A stretch of DNA of 64,000 nt from Nonomuraea zeae (GTDB lineage Bacteria; Actinomycetota; Actinomycetes; Streptosporangiales; Streptosporangiaceae): assembly GCF_005889725.1 (NCBI RefSeq), contig NZ_VCKX01000031.1, positions 1 through 64,000 on the forward strand, given 5' to 3'. Below the pieces are notes generated by a model, which saw nothing but the letters and a program-made list of their open reading frames with translations, was not told the origin of the DNA and did no database searches. This document shows positions 26,059-35,072 of the stretch, piece by piece. The position numbers and the translations under genes are program-made. Every line of letters starts with the position of its first letter. Position 1 is the first letter of the stretch.

Positions 26059-27996
26059 TCAGTCGGGGCGGGGCGCCGGGTCGGCGGTGACCGACCGCAG
26101 CAGGGGCCTGCTCAGCGCGCCCGCCCCGATCACCCCGGCGAACCCGGCGACCACGCAGCCCACCAGCGTGATCACCCCGATCGCGCTCACCGAGCCCAGC
26201 ATGAACGGCAGCCCGCAGAACACCCCCACCAGGATCGCCCCGCCGCCCATCACGGTCAGCGGGATGAGCGTCTCCGCGCGCCTGGCCCGGTCCAGCACCT
26301 CCAGCGGCGTGCCCGCCAGCCGCAGCAGCCCGTACGTCTGCCGCCGGTCCAGGACGGACGACGCCGCCGTGATCCCCGCACTGGCGATGGCCACCAGGAA
26401 CGACACCGACAGCACCACGATCGTCCCCACCCGGACGTCGGCCAGGATCTGGGTGCCGAAGCGCTGGTCGTCGGCCTCGCTCGTGGGCGTGCGGCCGGGC
26501 ACGATCCCGGCCAGCGCGGTGCGCGCCCGGTCGATGACGGCCGGATCGGCGCCGCTGCCCAGGGCCGCGACGACGACGTTCTTCGAGAACTTCACGGTGG
26601 CCGGGACCCCGGCCGCCGCCAGCCGTTCGCGGGCCTGCCCGCTCACCTGCGCCACCTGCCCGGCCGGCGCGGTGACGCGGAGCTGGGGCGGCGCGGCCCC
26701 GTCGCCGAACACGCCCGGGCTGAGCAGGCCGAGGAAGCCCGCCACGAAGCCGGTCATGGCCACGCCGCTCACCGTGCGCCAGGCCGAGCGCGGATCGTCC
26801 ACCAGGCGGCGGCCCGCCAGCAGCCGGGCGGGCTTGCGCGCGCCGGCCGCGGTGATCCGGCCGATCAGCCCGACCACCCACGGGCCGGCCAGGTTGATGC
26901 ACAGGAAGGCCAGGCCGAGCGCGACCGCGATGATCGCGACGCTGGATCCCCTGCTCAGCATCGGGAAGACGGCCAGCACGGCCAGCAGGGCGACCACCCG
27001 GACGAACCGCATGGCGGGCGGGGTCTCCCGCTTGGCCACGCCGAGCGGGCTGACCACGACGCGCCGCAGGCCCACCACCGCCGACAGCCCCACCAGCAGC
27101 GGCACCGCCACCAGCACCGCGGCCAGGTACAGCGGGGCGGGGAACAGGTCGGAGACGAACCACGGGCCGCCCTGCATCTCGATGCCGGACAGCGGCGGCA
27201 CGGCCAGGGCGAAGGCGGCGGCCCCCGCGAGCGCCCCGGCCAGCGCCACGATCACTGCCTCCGCCACGGTCATCCCGGCCACCTGGCCGGGCGTCGCGCC
27301 GATCAGCCTGAGCGCGGCCAGCCGCTGGTCGCGCCTGGCCACCGTGAGCCGGGCCGCGGCGCCGCCGAAGACCAGCAGCGGCACCACCATGAGCACGCTC
27401 GCGATGAGCGTGAGCACGCGGTAGGCCTCCGCGTCCTCGCTCGGCGTGCCCGCCAGGCCGGACACCTTGACCGGCGGCTTGGCGATGATCCAGTCGTCGC
27501 TGCGCGGCGCGGTCATCTCCGGGGCGGCCGGCTCGTGACCGACGACCGCGACCAGCTCGTCCGGATGGACCAGCGCCGCCTCGCCGAGCACGCCCGCGGG
27601 ATCCGGGTAGCGCTTGGCGAGCTGGTCGGCGGGCAGCTCCTTGGCCAGCTCGGCCAGGGCGGGCGACAGCCACACCTCGCCGGGCGCGGGGAAGCGCGGC
27701 ATGCCGGGCGGCGCGGGCGCCGGGCCGAGCGCGGCCAGGTCGACGACCGTGATCGCCTGGTCGCGGACGAAGTCGTAGCGTTGCGCCTCGATCGCCACCG
27801 CATCCGCGCCGGACCGCGCTGGTACGGGGTTGCGCCAGGCGCCGCGCTCGGCCCTGGCCTCGAAGGCGGAGTTCGCGGCCACGGCGAACAGCAGCAGCGC
27901 CGTGGACACGGCGACGGCCCCCAGCGTGAGCCAGGTGCCGAGCATTCCCTTGCGGCCTCCGCCTCTGAGCAGCCGCCAGGCCAGGCCGAGGTTCAC
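26059..27996 (-). CDS. FtsX-like ABC transporter permease
   Basis: A 645-residue permease. It has an N-terminal membrane helix (LGTWLTLGAVAVSTALLLFAVAA), a large extracytoplasmic segment, two groups of FtsX-type helices and internal duplication (RRDQRLAALRLIGATPGQV in the first half, DRRQTYGLLRLAGTPLEVL in the second). This architecture is typical of MacB/LolC-like exporters or mechanotransmission pumps acting on antibiotics, peptides or envelope substrates. The GTG at 27994-27996 overlaps the stop of the ATPase gene by four bases. Confidence 0.87.
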   Translation of the reverse strand: MNLGLAWRLLRGGGRKGMLGTWLTLGAVAVSTALLLFAVAANSAFEARAERGAWRNPVPARSGADAVAIEAQRYDFVRDQAITVVDLAALGPAPAPPGMPRFPAPGEVWLSPALAELAKELPADQLAKRYPDPAGVLGEAALVHPDELVAVVGHEPAAPEMTAPRSDDWIIAKPPVKVSGLAGTPSEDAEAYRVLTLIASVLMVVPLLVFGGAAARLTVARRDQRLAALRLIGATPGQVAGMTVAEAVIVALAGALAGAAAFALAVPPLSGIEMQGGPWFVSDLFPAPLYLAAVLVAVPLLVGLSAVVGLRRVVVSPLGVAKRETPPAMRFVRVVALLAVLAVFPMLSRGSSVAIIAVALGLAFLCINLAGPWVVGLIGRITAAGARKPARLLAGRRLVDDPRSAWRTVSGVAMTGFVAGFLGLLSPGVFGDGAAPPQLRVTAPAGQVAQVSGQARERLAAAGVPATVKFSKNVVVAALGSGADPAVIDRARTALAGIVPGRTPTSEADDQRFGTQILADVRVGTIVVLSVSFLVAIASAGITAASSVLDRRQTYGLLRLAGTPLEVLDRARRAETLIPLTVMGGGAILVGVFCGLPFMLGSVSAIGVITLVGCVVAGFAGVIGAGALSRPLLRSVTADPAPRPD

Positions 27997-28670
27997 GCGG
28001 GCACCCCGCCCGCGAGAAGCCGGCCGTCGCGGACCTCGACCGTGCGGTCGCACCAGCCGGCCACGTTCGGGTCATGGGTGACCACGATCAGGGAGGCGTC
28101 GTTGTGCCTGGTCGCCTCCACGAGCAGGCGCATCGTGTCCTGGCCGGTGCGCTGGTCGAGCGCCCCCGTGGGCTCGTCGGCGAACACCACGGCCGGCCTG
28201 CTCACCAGCGCCCTGGCGATGGCCACCCGCTGCGCCTGGCCGCCGGACAGCTCGCCCGGCCGCCTGGACTCCATGCTCTGCAGGCCGAGGGGCGCGAACC
28301 ACTCGCGCGCCTGGTGTACCGCCTGGGCCCGCGCCACGCCGCCCAGCATGAGCGGGAGCGCCACGTTCTCCTCCGCGGGCAGCTCGGGCAGGAGCTGGCC
28401 GAACTGGAAGACGAAGCCGAAGCGGGTGCGGCGCAGCGCGCTGCGCTTGCGCTCGCCCATGGCGTCGATGCGCTGGCCGAGCAGGTGCACCTCGCCCGCG
28501 TCCGGCTTCATGATCCCGGCCAGGCAGTGCAGCAGGGTCGACTTGCCGGAGCCGCTGGGGCCCATGATCGCCACGGCTTCGCCGGCACGTATCGCGATGT
28601 CCACGCCGCCCAGGGCGACCGTCTGCCCGAACCGCTTGGTCAGGGCTCGTCCAACAAGCACGTCGTTCAT
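27993..28670 (-). CDS. ABC transporter ATP-binding protein (MacB/LolD type)
   Basis: A 225-residue ATPase with Walker A GPSGSGKST, Q-loop region FVFQFGQLLPEL, signature LSGGQAQRVAIARAL, Walker B VVFADEPTGALD and H-loop THD. It powers the FtsX-like permease encoded just downstream with a four-base overlap. The divergent neighbour is a NarL-type response regulator, which may control this exporter; the shared 92-base region contains imperfect GGATC-G/A-GCC arms (28704-28712 and 28740-28748). Confidence 0.92.
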   Translation of the reverse strand: MNDVLVGRALTKRFGQTVALGGVDIAIRAGEAVAIMGPSGSGKSTLLHCLAGIMKPDAGEVHLLGQRIDAMGERKRSALRRTRFGFVFQFGQLLPELPAEENVALPLMLGGVARAQAVHQAREWFAPLGLQSMESRRPGELSGGQAQRVAIARALVSRPAVVFADEPTGALDQRTGQDTMRLLVEATRHNDASLIVVTHDPNVAGWCDRTVEVRDGRLLAGGVPA

Positions 28671-28762
28671 GGCGTCCAGCCTCGCGGCGGCGCGGGGTCC
28701 GGCGGATCGGCCGTGCGACCATAACCGCCTCGGCCGAACGGCTGATCCTTAGAGTTGGGACC

Positions 28763-29410
28763 GTGACTATTCGGGTTCTCATCGCCGACGACCAGCAACT
28801 GGTGCGCACCGGCTTCCAGATGATTTTGGACGCTCAACCGGACATGGAGGTCGTCGCCGCGGTGGCCGACGGCGCGGAGGCGGTGTCCGAGGCCCGGCGG
28901 CTCAGGCCGGACGTTTGCCTGCTCGACATCCGGATGCCCAAGCTCGACGGGCTGGAGGTGACCAGGGTCCTGGCCGGGCCCGGGGTGGAGCACCCGCTGC
29001 GGGTGGTCATCGTCACGACGTTCGACCTGGACGAGTACGTCTACGGCGCGCTGCGCTCGGGCGCCACCGGCTTCCTGCTCAAGGACAGCGGGCCCACGCT
29101 GCTGATCGAGGCCGTCAGGGCGGCCGCGGCGGGGGACGCGCTGGTGTCGCCGTCGGTGACCGTACGGCTGTTGCAGCACCTGGCCCAGCCCCGGCGGGCC
29201 GCGCCGCCGGCGACCGACCCGCTGACCGACCGCGAGCTGGACGTCGTGCGCCTGGTGGCCAGGGGACGCACCAACCAGGAGGTGGCCGGGGAGCTGTTCG
29301 TGTCGCTCTCGACCGTCAAGACGCACCTGGGCAGCATCCAGGCCAAGCTCGGTGTCCGCAATCGAGTTGAAATCGCAGCTTGGGCGTGGGAATCCGGCGT
29401 GGTGAGCTGA
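28763..29410 (+). CDS. NarL/FixJ-type response regulator (orphan)
   Basis: A 215-residue response regulator. The receiver domain has acidic residues D9-D10, phosphorylation site D55 (CLLDIRMPK) and the conserved lysine in FLLKDSG. The C-terminal LuxR-type helix-turn-helix is LTDRELDVVRLVARGRTNQEVAGELFVS. GTG start. No histidine kinase gene is beside it; a partner must be elsewhere. Its divergence from the ABC exporter genes suggests that it regulates them. Confidence 0.92.
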   Translation: MTIRVLIADDQQLVRTGFQMILDAQPDMEVVAAVADGAEAVSEARRLRPDVCLLDIRMPKLDGLEVTRVLAGPGVEHPLRVVIVTTFDLDEYVYGALRSGATGFLLKDSGPTLLIEAVRAAAAGDALVSPSVTVRLLQHLAQPRRAAPPATDPLTDRELDVVRLVARGRTNQEVAGELFVSLSTVKTHLGSIQAKLGVRNRVEIAAWAWESGVVS

Positions 29411-29477
29411 TTAACAGCGGGGCTCGCGGGATACAAGTGAATCAGAGCCTCAGCGCATGGCCCGGGGGGAGAACAAC

Positions 29478-30170
29478 GTGCGCTACACCCAGACCCTGCC
29501 TACCAGAGCCGCCTCCGCCGTATATGTGGCGCTTGCCGCCCACGTGGTCTCCCTCGCCGCTCTCGTGATCTTCGAGCTGTCCCGCGGCCGCCGGCTCGCC
29601 GCCCAGCTCGCCGCGTTCGGCGGCCGGCCGCAGGGCGCGGACGCTGAGGCGGTGGTAGGGGCGGTGACGACGTTCGCGGTGCTGATGATGCTGGTGGCGG
29701 GCACCTCGATCGCGGCGGCCGCCGCCTACGTGACCTGGCTGGTGCGGGCCAGGCAGGCCAACGACCGCTCGGCCGCCTCCGGCCCGGTGGCGGCCGCCTG
29801 GCTGATCCCCGGCTACAACCTGGTCGCGCCCGCGGTGCTGGTCGACGAGGTGTGGCGCGGCACCAGGCCGCCGGCCGGGCAGCGGGGTCGCTGGCTCGCG
29901 CTGCTGGCCGGGTGGTGGCTGAGCTGGCTGGCCACGCTCGCGCTGGTCACGATCCGGCTGCCGCTCGACGCGTCCGCCGGTGATCTGACGGGGGTGGGGG
30001 TGCCCGAGCTGGCCTGCTCGGCGGTGGCCGCCCTGCTGTGCGCGAGCACCGTACGCGAGCTGACCCGGCTCCAGCTGGCCGCCCGCTCCAGCCGGGCCGA
30101 GCCCGAGGCCGTACGCGCCTTCTCGCCCCATCCGTCCACGGGCACCACGCCGATCGGGCACACGGGCTAG
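29478..30170 (+). CDS. DUF4328 membrane protein
   Basis: A 230-residue membrane protein with about five hydrophobic segments (for example VYVALAAHVVSLAALVIFEL, VLMMLVAGTSIAAAAAYVTWLV, LALLAGWWLSWLATLALVTI) and the DUF4328 hallmark around PVAAAWLIPGYNLVAPAVLVDEVWRG. Function unknown. I chose the GTG at 29478 because GGGGGAG is six bases upstream; an ATG 21 bases earlier has no binding site. It converges on dnaE2 through a 10-bp tandem repeat that includes both stop codons. Confidence 0.8.
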   Translation: MRYTQTLPTRAASAVYVALAAHVVSLAALVIFELSRGRRLAAQLAAFGGRPQGADAEAVVGAVTTFAVLMMLVAGTSIAAAAAYVTWLVRARQANDRSAASGPVAAAWLIPGYNLVAPAVLVDEVWRGTRPPAGQRGRWLALLAGWWLSWLATLALVTIRLPLDASAGDLTGVGVPELACSAVAALLCASTVRELTRLQLAARSSRAEPEAVRAFSPHPSTGTTPIGHTG

Positions 30171-30200
30171 GACGGGCTAGGACGGGCTAGGACGAGCTAG
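30161..30200. repeat. Four copies of a 10-bp repeat spanning two convergent stop codons
   Basis: GACGGGCTAG and near copies occur four times in register. The first copy contains the TAG of the DUF4328 gene and the last contains, on the other strand, the TAG of dnaE2. No terminator hairpin separates the two genes. Confidence 0.8.
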
Positions 30201-33200
30201 GCGGCCGTCGGGCCCGAGCTGCCCTGGCTGGCGTGCCAGAGCTTCCTGGGCGGCTCGGCGATGGCCGGGCCGAGGTCGGAGTAGGGCGAGAGCCGGTAGC
30301 CGTTGGCGTACTCGATCTTGCGTCCGCCGACCCCCGCGAGCTCCTCGGGAGAGCGGGTGAGCACGGCGCGGACCGCCTCGACGCCCTGGGCGCGCCACAG
30401 CGCGTCCAGGTCCGTCAGGTTCCAGCAGTCGACGGCGCGCATCGACACCGCGCGGGTGCCCGTGCGCCGGACCACCCCCTTGGCCAGCACGAGCCACGAG
30501 CCGAACACCGTCGCCGCGCACCGGCCCTGCACCGACTCGAAGAACGTCAGGTCGATCGGCCCCGTCGAGTCGTCGAGCGTGGTGAAGATGACGCGCTGGC
30601 CGGAGCGCACCGCCGGGGTCTGCGTCGCCACCTTGACCCCCGCCACCAGCACCTCCGCCCCGTTGCGCTGCGCGAGCAGGTCTCTGGACCTGACCACTCC
30701 GAGCGCGTCGAGCAGCTCGTCGTGGAAGCTGATGACGTGCCGGCTGATGTCGATGCCGAGGATCTCCAGCTCGGCCTCGACCATCTCCGTCTCCGTCATC
30801 TCGGGCAGCTCGCCGGGCGGCAGGTGCTCGCTGAAACCCAGCGGGAGCTGCACGGCCGGCTGGGCGGCGGGCCGCGAGGACAGGTCCAGGTGCGAGGTGT
30901 AGCGCTTGGACTTGCGCGGGCCCGCCCGCACGCCGATCGCCGAGGCCCGGTCGAGCGCCCCGACCTGGGCGATCAGGTCGCGCCTCGTCAGCTCGCCCGG
31001 ACGCCATCGAGGGCCGCCCGGGTGCAGGTCGTGCAGCGCGTCCAGGCCGCCGACCTGGACGATCCGCTCGATCGTGGGCCGCGAGGGCCGGGCCCGGTCC
31101 CAGAAGTCGGCCAGCGACGTGTACGGCTGCCCGGCGACCATGCGCTCGACCTCGGCCTCGCTCACCCCCTTGATCGCCGAGAACGGCACCCGCAACGCGT
31201 ACCCCCTGCCGATCTCCCCGATCTTGAAGTCTCTGACCCGGCGCTGCGCCTCCGCCGGGGAGGAGCCGCCCAGGGCCGAGGCGCGCACCCGCACCTGGAC
31301 GCGCGGCCCGAGCCGCTCCACCCGCCAGTCCTTGCCCGACTTGTTGATGTCGAGCTGCAGGATCTTGACGCCGCACTGCCTGGCCTCGTCGATGATGACC
31401 CGCGGCGGGTACATGCCGGGCTCGTGCGTGAGCACCCCCGCGAAGAACGCCGCCGCGTGATGCCGCTTGAGCCACGCCGACTGGTACGTGGGCAGCGCGA
31501 ACGCCGCCGCGTGCGCCTTGCAGAACCCGAACGCCCCGAACGCATCCAGCACCTGCCAGGCCCGCTCCACCGCCGCGTCGTCGAAGCCGCCGGCCTTGGC
31601 CAGGGGCACGAACGTCTTGCGCACCCGCGTCCGCCCCTCCGGCGTGGCCAGCGTGCGCCGCAGCTTCTCGGCGAACGACAGGTCCCGTCCGGTCATCACC
31701 GAGATGATCTTCAGCACCTGCTCGTGGAACACCACGACGCCGTGCGTCTCCTTCAGCGCCTCCCGCAGCCTCTCGTGCGGGTAGTACGGCTGCCGCCACC
31801 CGTGCCTGGCCTCCAGGTAGGGGGTGACCATGTCGGAGTTGACCGGCCCCGGCCTGAACAGCGAGATGTCCACGATCAGGTCGTGCATCCTGCGCGGCTC
31901 CAGCTTGGCGACCAGCTCCCGCTGCCCCGGCGACTCGATCTGGAAGCAGCCGAGGGTGCGGGAGGCGCAGATCATGTCGTAGGTGTCCTGGTCGTCGTGC
32001 GGCACGTACTGGACGTCCGGGTCGCCGCCCTGCTGCGCGTCCAGCTCCACCACGACGTCGTCCACCCGCTTGATCTCGCTCAGCGCGTACGCCAGGGCGG
32101 ACTGCATCCGCACGCCCAGCACGTCGAGCTTGAGCAGCCCGGCCTCCTCCACGTCGTCCTTGTCGAACTGCGACATCGGGAACTCCAGCATGCTGCGCTC
32201 CACCGGCGTCCTGTCGTGCAGCCCCGAGTTGCCGATCAGCACGCCGCACGGGTGCAGCGCGATGTGCCTGGGCAGCCCGTCGAGCTTCTCAGCCAGCCGG
32301 AACACCCGGTCCAGCCCGGCCTCCCCCAGCCGGCTCTCGCGCAGCTCCGGCAGGTCGTTCAGGGACGCGGTGATCTGCCTGGCCCTGATGTGCGGGAACG
32401 CCTTCGCGATCGCGTCGATCTCGTGCGGGGGCAGGCCCATCGCCCCCGCGACGTCGCGGATGGCGCTGCGCGCCCGGTAGGTCTCCATCATCGACACGCA
32501 GGCCACCCGCGCCTCGCCGTACCGCTCGAAGATGGCCTGGTAGCAGTCGAGCCTGCGGGCGGACTCGACGTCCACGTCGATGTCCGGCAGCCCGATGCGG
32601 CCCTCCGAGAGGAAGCGCTCCATGAGCAGGCCGTGTTCGAGCGGGTTCACCTCGCCGATGCCGATGAGGTAGTTGACCAGGCTGCCCGCGCCCGAGCCGC
32701 GGATGGCGCAGCGGATGCCCATGCCGCGGATCATGTCCGTGATGCCGGCCACGGCTATGAAATATCCGGACAGGCGCTTCTTCTCGATGATGGCCAGCTC
32801 CGCCCTGAGGCGTTCCCTGGCGTCGCCCGAGCGGCCGAGCCCGCGCCTGAGCAGCCCGTCCTCGACCCGGTGGCGCAGCAGCGGCACCGGGTCACGGCCG
32901 ATCTCGGGCAGGTGCAGGTTGGGCGGGTCGTTCTTCAGCGCGAGCAGCTCGGCCGGCTCGATCGAGCACGCCTCGGCCAGCCGCCTGGTGGTGAGCAGCA
33001 GCCGCGCGACCCGCTCCTGGTCCGCGCCGCAGACCTTGGCCGCCACCTGCCACATCTCCTTGGTGCTCTTGAGATAGGCGTGCGAAGTGGTGCGTTCCAG
33101 GTGGCGCGGGTGCAGCGGGACGAGCTGGCGGGCCGCGTCGAGCACGTCGCCCACCTGGTGGTCGGCCGGGTCGAGGTAGCGGGCGGCGTTGGTCAGCACG

Positions 33201-33868
33201 GCCGGCACGCCCATGGACTCGGCCAGGCCGAGCATGCGGACGGCCGTGATCGCGTCGCGGAAGCCGTACTGGTCGACCAGCTCGATCACCACGCCCGGCA
33301 CCGCGGAGCGCCACAGCCCGAGCAGCGTCCTGGCCTGCTCGTCGCGCCGCGCGGCCACCGCGCGGCCCACGTCGGACCGGGGGCCGAGCAGCACCACGAG
33401 GCCGTCCTCGTCGCCGAGGCCGTACTCGCCGCCGCGCCCCTCCCCCGGGCCGCCCGCCCATTCGCCGACCAGCTCGCGGGTCACCTTGGGCGCGCCGCGG
33501 TCGCCGGCGCGGTGCGCGGCCGTGACCAGGCGGCACAGCCGGGACCAGCCGCCGGAGCGGGCCAGCACCGTGACGCGGTCCTCGGCCTCGGGTCCGGTCC
33601 TGGGCCTGGGCGTCTGGATGCCGGGCACCGGGCTGAAGGGCGAGGCGGGGGCGTCGAGCGCCAGGTTCACGCCGAAGACCGGGGCGATCCCGGCCTCCGC
33701 GCACGCCTGGGCGTGCTTGATCGCGCCGTAGAGCCCGTCGCGGTCGGTCAGCGCCAGGATGTCCATCCCGTGCTCGGCCGCCCGCTTCACCAGCGCCTGC
33801 GGGAAGGCGGTGCCGTAGCGCATGGAGTACGCCGAGCACACGTTGAGGTGCGCGAAGGGGGGCGCCAT
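30197..33868 (-). CDS. dnaE2: Error-prone DNA polymerase DnaE2 (ImuC)
   Basis: A 1223-residue C-family polymerase alpha subunit of the error-prone type, responsible for mutagenic translesion synthesis after DNA damage. Features: an N-terminal PHP domain (FAHLNVCSAYSMRYGTAFP, LALTDRDGLYGAIKHAQAC), the palm with GLPDIDVDVESARR and the SLFRPGPVNSDMV region, the fingers, and a C-terminal OB region (VEAELEILGIDISRH, GVKVATQTP). The ATG at 33866-33868 shares its A with the TGA of the DUF6504 gene (TGATG), so translation is coupled. A LexA box lies upstream of the operon. The usual partners imuA' and imuB are not adjacent. Confidence 0.94.
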   Translation of the reverse strand: MAPPFAHLNVCSAYSMRYGTAFPQALVKRAAEHGMDILALTDRDGLYGAIKHAQACAEAGIAPVFGVNLALDAPASPFSPVPGIQTPRPRTGPEAEDRVTVLARSGGWSRLCRLVTAAHRAGDRGAPKVTRELVGEWAGGPGEGRGGEYGLGDEDGLVVLLGPRSDVGRAVAARRDEQARTLLGLWRSAVPGVVIELVDQYGFRDAITAVRMLGLAESMGVPAVLTNAARYLDPADHQVGDVLDAARQLVPLHPRHLERTTSHAYLKSTKEMWQVAAKVCGADQERVARLLLTTRRLAEACSIEPAELLALKNDPPNLHLPEIGRDPVPLLRHRVEDGLLRRGLGRSGDARERLRAELAIIEKKRLSGYFIAVAGITDMIRGMGIRCAIRGSGAGSLVNYLIGIGEVNPLEHGLLMERFLSEGRIGLPDIDVDVESARRLDCYQAIFERYGEARVACVSMMETYRARSAIRDVAGAMGLPPHEIDAIAKAFPHIRARQITASLNDLPELRESRLGEAGLDRVFRLAEKLDGLPRHIALHPCGVLIGNSGLHDRTPVERSMLEFPMSQFDKDDVEEAGLLKLDVLGVRMQSALAYALSEIKRVDDVVVELDAQQGGDPDVQYVPHDDQDTYDMICASRTLGCFQIESPGQRELVAKLEPRRMHDLIVDISLFRPGPVNSDMVTPYLEARHGWRQPYYPHERLREALKETHGVVVFHEQVLKIISVMTGRDLSFAEKLRRTLATPEGRTRVRKTFVPLAKAGGFDDAAVERAWQVLDAFGAFGFCKAHAAAFALPTYQSAWLKRHHAAAFFAGVLTHEPGMYPPRVIIDEARQCGVKILQLDINKSGKDWRVERLGPRVQVRVRASALGGSSPAEAQRRVRDFKIGEIGRGYALRVPFSAIKGVSEAEVERMVAGQPYTSLADFWDRARPSRPTIERIVQVGGLDALHDLHPGGPRWRPGELTRRDLIAQVGALDRASAIGVRAGPRKSKRYTSHLDLSSRPAAQPAVQLPLGFSEHLPPGELPEMTETEMVEAELEILGIDISRHVISFHDELLDALGVVRSRDLLAQRNGAEVLVAGVKVATQTPAVRSGQRVIFTTLDDSTGPIDLTFFESVQGRCAATVFGSWLVLAKGVVRRTGTRAVSMRAVDCWNLTDLDALWRAQGVEAVRAVLTRSPEELAGVGGRKIEYANGYRLSPYSDLGPAIAEPPRKLWHASQGSSGPTAA

Positions 33869-34134
33869 CAGTCCCACGCCCGCAACAGCAGCCAGCCGTT
33901 GCTGGCGGTGTCGTATCTCAGCTCGTACGAGCCCGGCTCGCGCCCCGGGCTGGCCTCCACCCGCCAGAACTGGCGCTCGCCGGGATCTCCCTCGCCGGTC
34001 TTCCACCACTCACGCGCGACCACCCAGTGGTCGAGGACGTTGCGAACGAGATAGAGCCGGTCGCGCCAGACGAACTGAGTCGGCTCCCCGTCCCTCGTCC
34101 ACACCTCTATCGGATCGCCATAGAGTCTGCTCAA
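33868..34134 (-). CDS. DUF6504 small protein, first gene of the dnaE2 operon
   Basis: An 88-residue protein of the DUF6504 family, usually found between imuB and dnaE2 in actinobacteria. It is rich in aromatic residues (FVWRDRLYLVRNVLDHWVVAREWW) and ends in YELRYDTASNGWLLLRAWD. The start is TTG (34132-34134) with GGGGAG seven bases upstream. Function unknown; genomic context links it to the mutasome. Coupled to dnaE2 by TGATG. Confidence 0.82.
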   Translation of the reverse strand: MSRLYGDPIEVWTRDGEPTQFVWRDRLYLVRNVLDHWVVAREWWKTGEGDPGERQFWRVEASPGREPGSYELRYDTASNGWLLLRAWD

Positions 34135-34200
34135 GTCGCTTCTCCCCGCGGCTCTGGTCCGTATGCTGAGCCACCCGGGGGAAGACGGGTGCTTATGACT

Positions 34201-34214
34201 CGAACATATGTTCT
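34201..34214 (-). promoter_or_regulatory. LexA (SOS) box upstream of DUF6504-dnaE2
   Basis: CGAACATATGTTCT matches the actinobacterial LexA box CGAAC-N4-GTTCG with one mismatch at the last base. It lies 67 bases upstream of the operon start and overlaps the last codons of the preceding GntR gene. SOS control of dnaE2 is established in Mycobacterium; here it is inferred from the match and position. Confidence 0.8.
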
Positions 34215-34960
34215 CAGCCCCCGAAACGCAAGTCGCCCGCCCGCCGGACGAGCGGGTTGGCGCCGATCGAGTTGCGGATGCTGAAGGTCACGCTGCCTGC
34301 GCGGTAGCGGTCGTCCGACGACTCCACCGGCCTGCCCTCGTGCGTGGTCGTGGTCCTGCGCTGCCGCAGGAGCGGGCTGCCCCGGCGCACCCCCAGCAGC
34401 CGGGCGTCCTGCGCGCCCGCGGGGACCGCGTCGATGAGGTGCTCGCCATAGGCGAACACCAGCCCGATCGAGTCGTACAACGCCTCGGTGACCGACTCGC
34501 AGCCGGCCGGCAGCCCCTCCACGGCCCCGGCCACCCACCCGGCGTAGACCGTCCGCTCGACCAGCACCGGCTCGCCCTCCAGCGAGCGCAGGCGCAGCAC
34601 CTCCAGCACCTCTCCCGGGCCGAGCCTGGCGGACTCGGCGCCGCTCGCGCGCCTGCGGCGCTGCTCGATCACCTGGCCGCCGAAGCGGTGGCCGTTGGCG
34701 CGCGCCCACTGGGCGAAGCTGTGCAGCTCGGCGAAGCTCTGGCTGCGCGCGTTGCCGAGCACGATGCGCCTGGCCCCCTGCCGGGAGCCGACCAAGCCCT
34801 CGGCGGCCAGCACGGCCACCGCCTGGCGCACGGTCCCGCGGGCCGCGCCGAAGCGCCCGGCCAGCTCGGACTCGCTCGGCAGCTGGGAACCGACCGGATG
34901 CGCGCCGGCGAGGATCTCATCCCGCAGCTCATCAGCGATCCGTTCATAGCGGGCAACCAT
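34214..34960 (-). CDS. GntR-family regulator with UTRA domain
   Basis: A 248-residue HutC-subfamily regulator: a winged helix (GSQLPSESELAGRFGAARGTVRQAVAVLAAEGLV) followed by a UTRA effector domain (ESVTEALYDSIGLVFAYGEHLIDAV, SPLLRQRRTTTTHEGRPVE). I chose the ATG at 34958-34960, with GGAAGGG nearby; an ATG ten codons upstream is possible. It is divergent from an ABC importer and HAD hydrolase operon, and probably represses it until a small phosphorylated or sugar-like ligand binds. Confidence 0.9.
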   Translation of the reverse strand: MVARYERIADELRDEILAGAHPVGSQLPSESELAGRFGAARGTVRQAVAVLAAEGLVGSRQGARRIVLGNARSQSFAELHSFAQWARANGHRFGGQVIEQRRRRASGAESARLGPGEVLEVLRLRSLEGEPVLVERTVYAGWVAGAVEGLPAGCESVTEALYDSIGLVFAYGEHLIDAVPAGAQDARLLGVRRGSPLLRQRRTTTTHEGRPVESSDDRYRAGSVTFSIRNSIGANPLVRRAGDLRFGG

Positions 34961-35015
34961 CCCCGACCCTTCCAATTCACGAAAGAGCAATATTTATGCG
35001 ACTTACTAGTGCTCG

Positions 35016-35029
35016 CTTGTTTGTACAAG
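35016..35029. promoter_or_regulatory. Candidate GntR operator upstream of the ABC importer
   Basis: CTTGTTTGTACAAG has CTTG/CAAG ends and contains the perfect 8-bp palindrome TTGTACAA (35021-35028). It is the clearest dyad in the 112-base region between the divergent GntR/UTRA gene and the importer operon. The match to known HutC-type sites is loose. Confidence 0.35.
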
Positions 35030-35072
35030 TTCCCCTAAGTTCTTTCCACACCCCCTGGAAAGTGGAGGCGTC

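Noticed and set aside
30233..34054. 1273-residue plus-strand open frame opposite dnaE2
   Set aside because: Clear antisense shadow; composition is dominated by Arg, Leu, Val, Asp and His, as expected from reversed GC-rich codons, and dnaE2 is fully supported.
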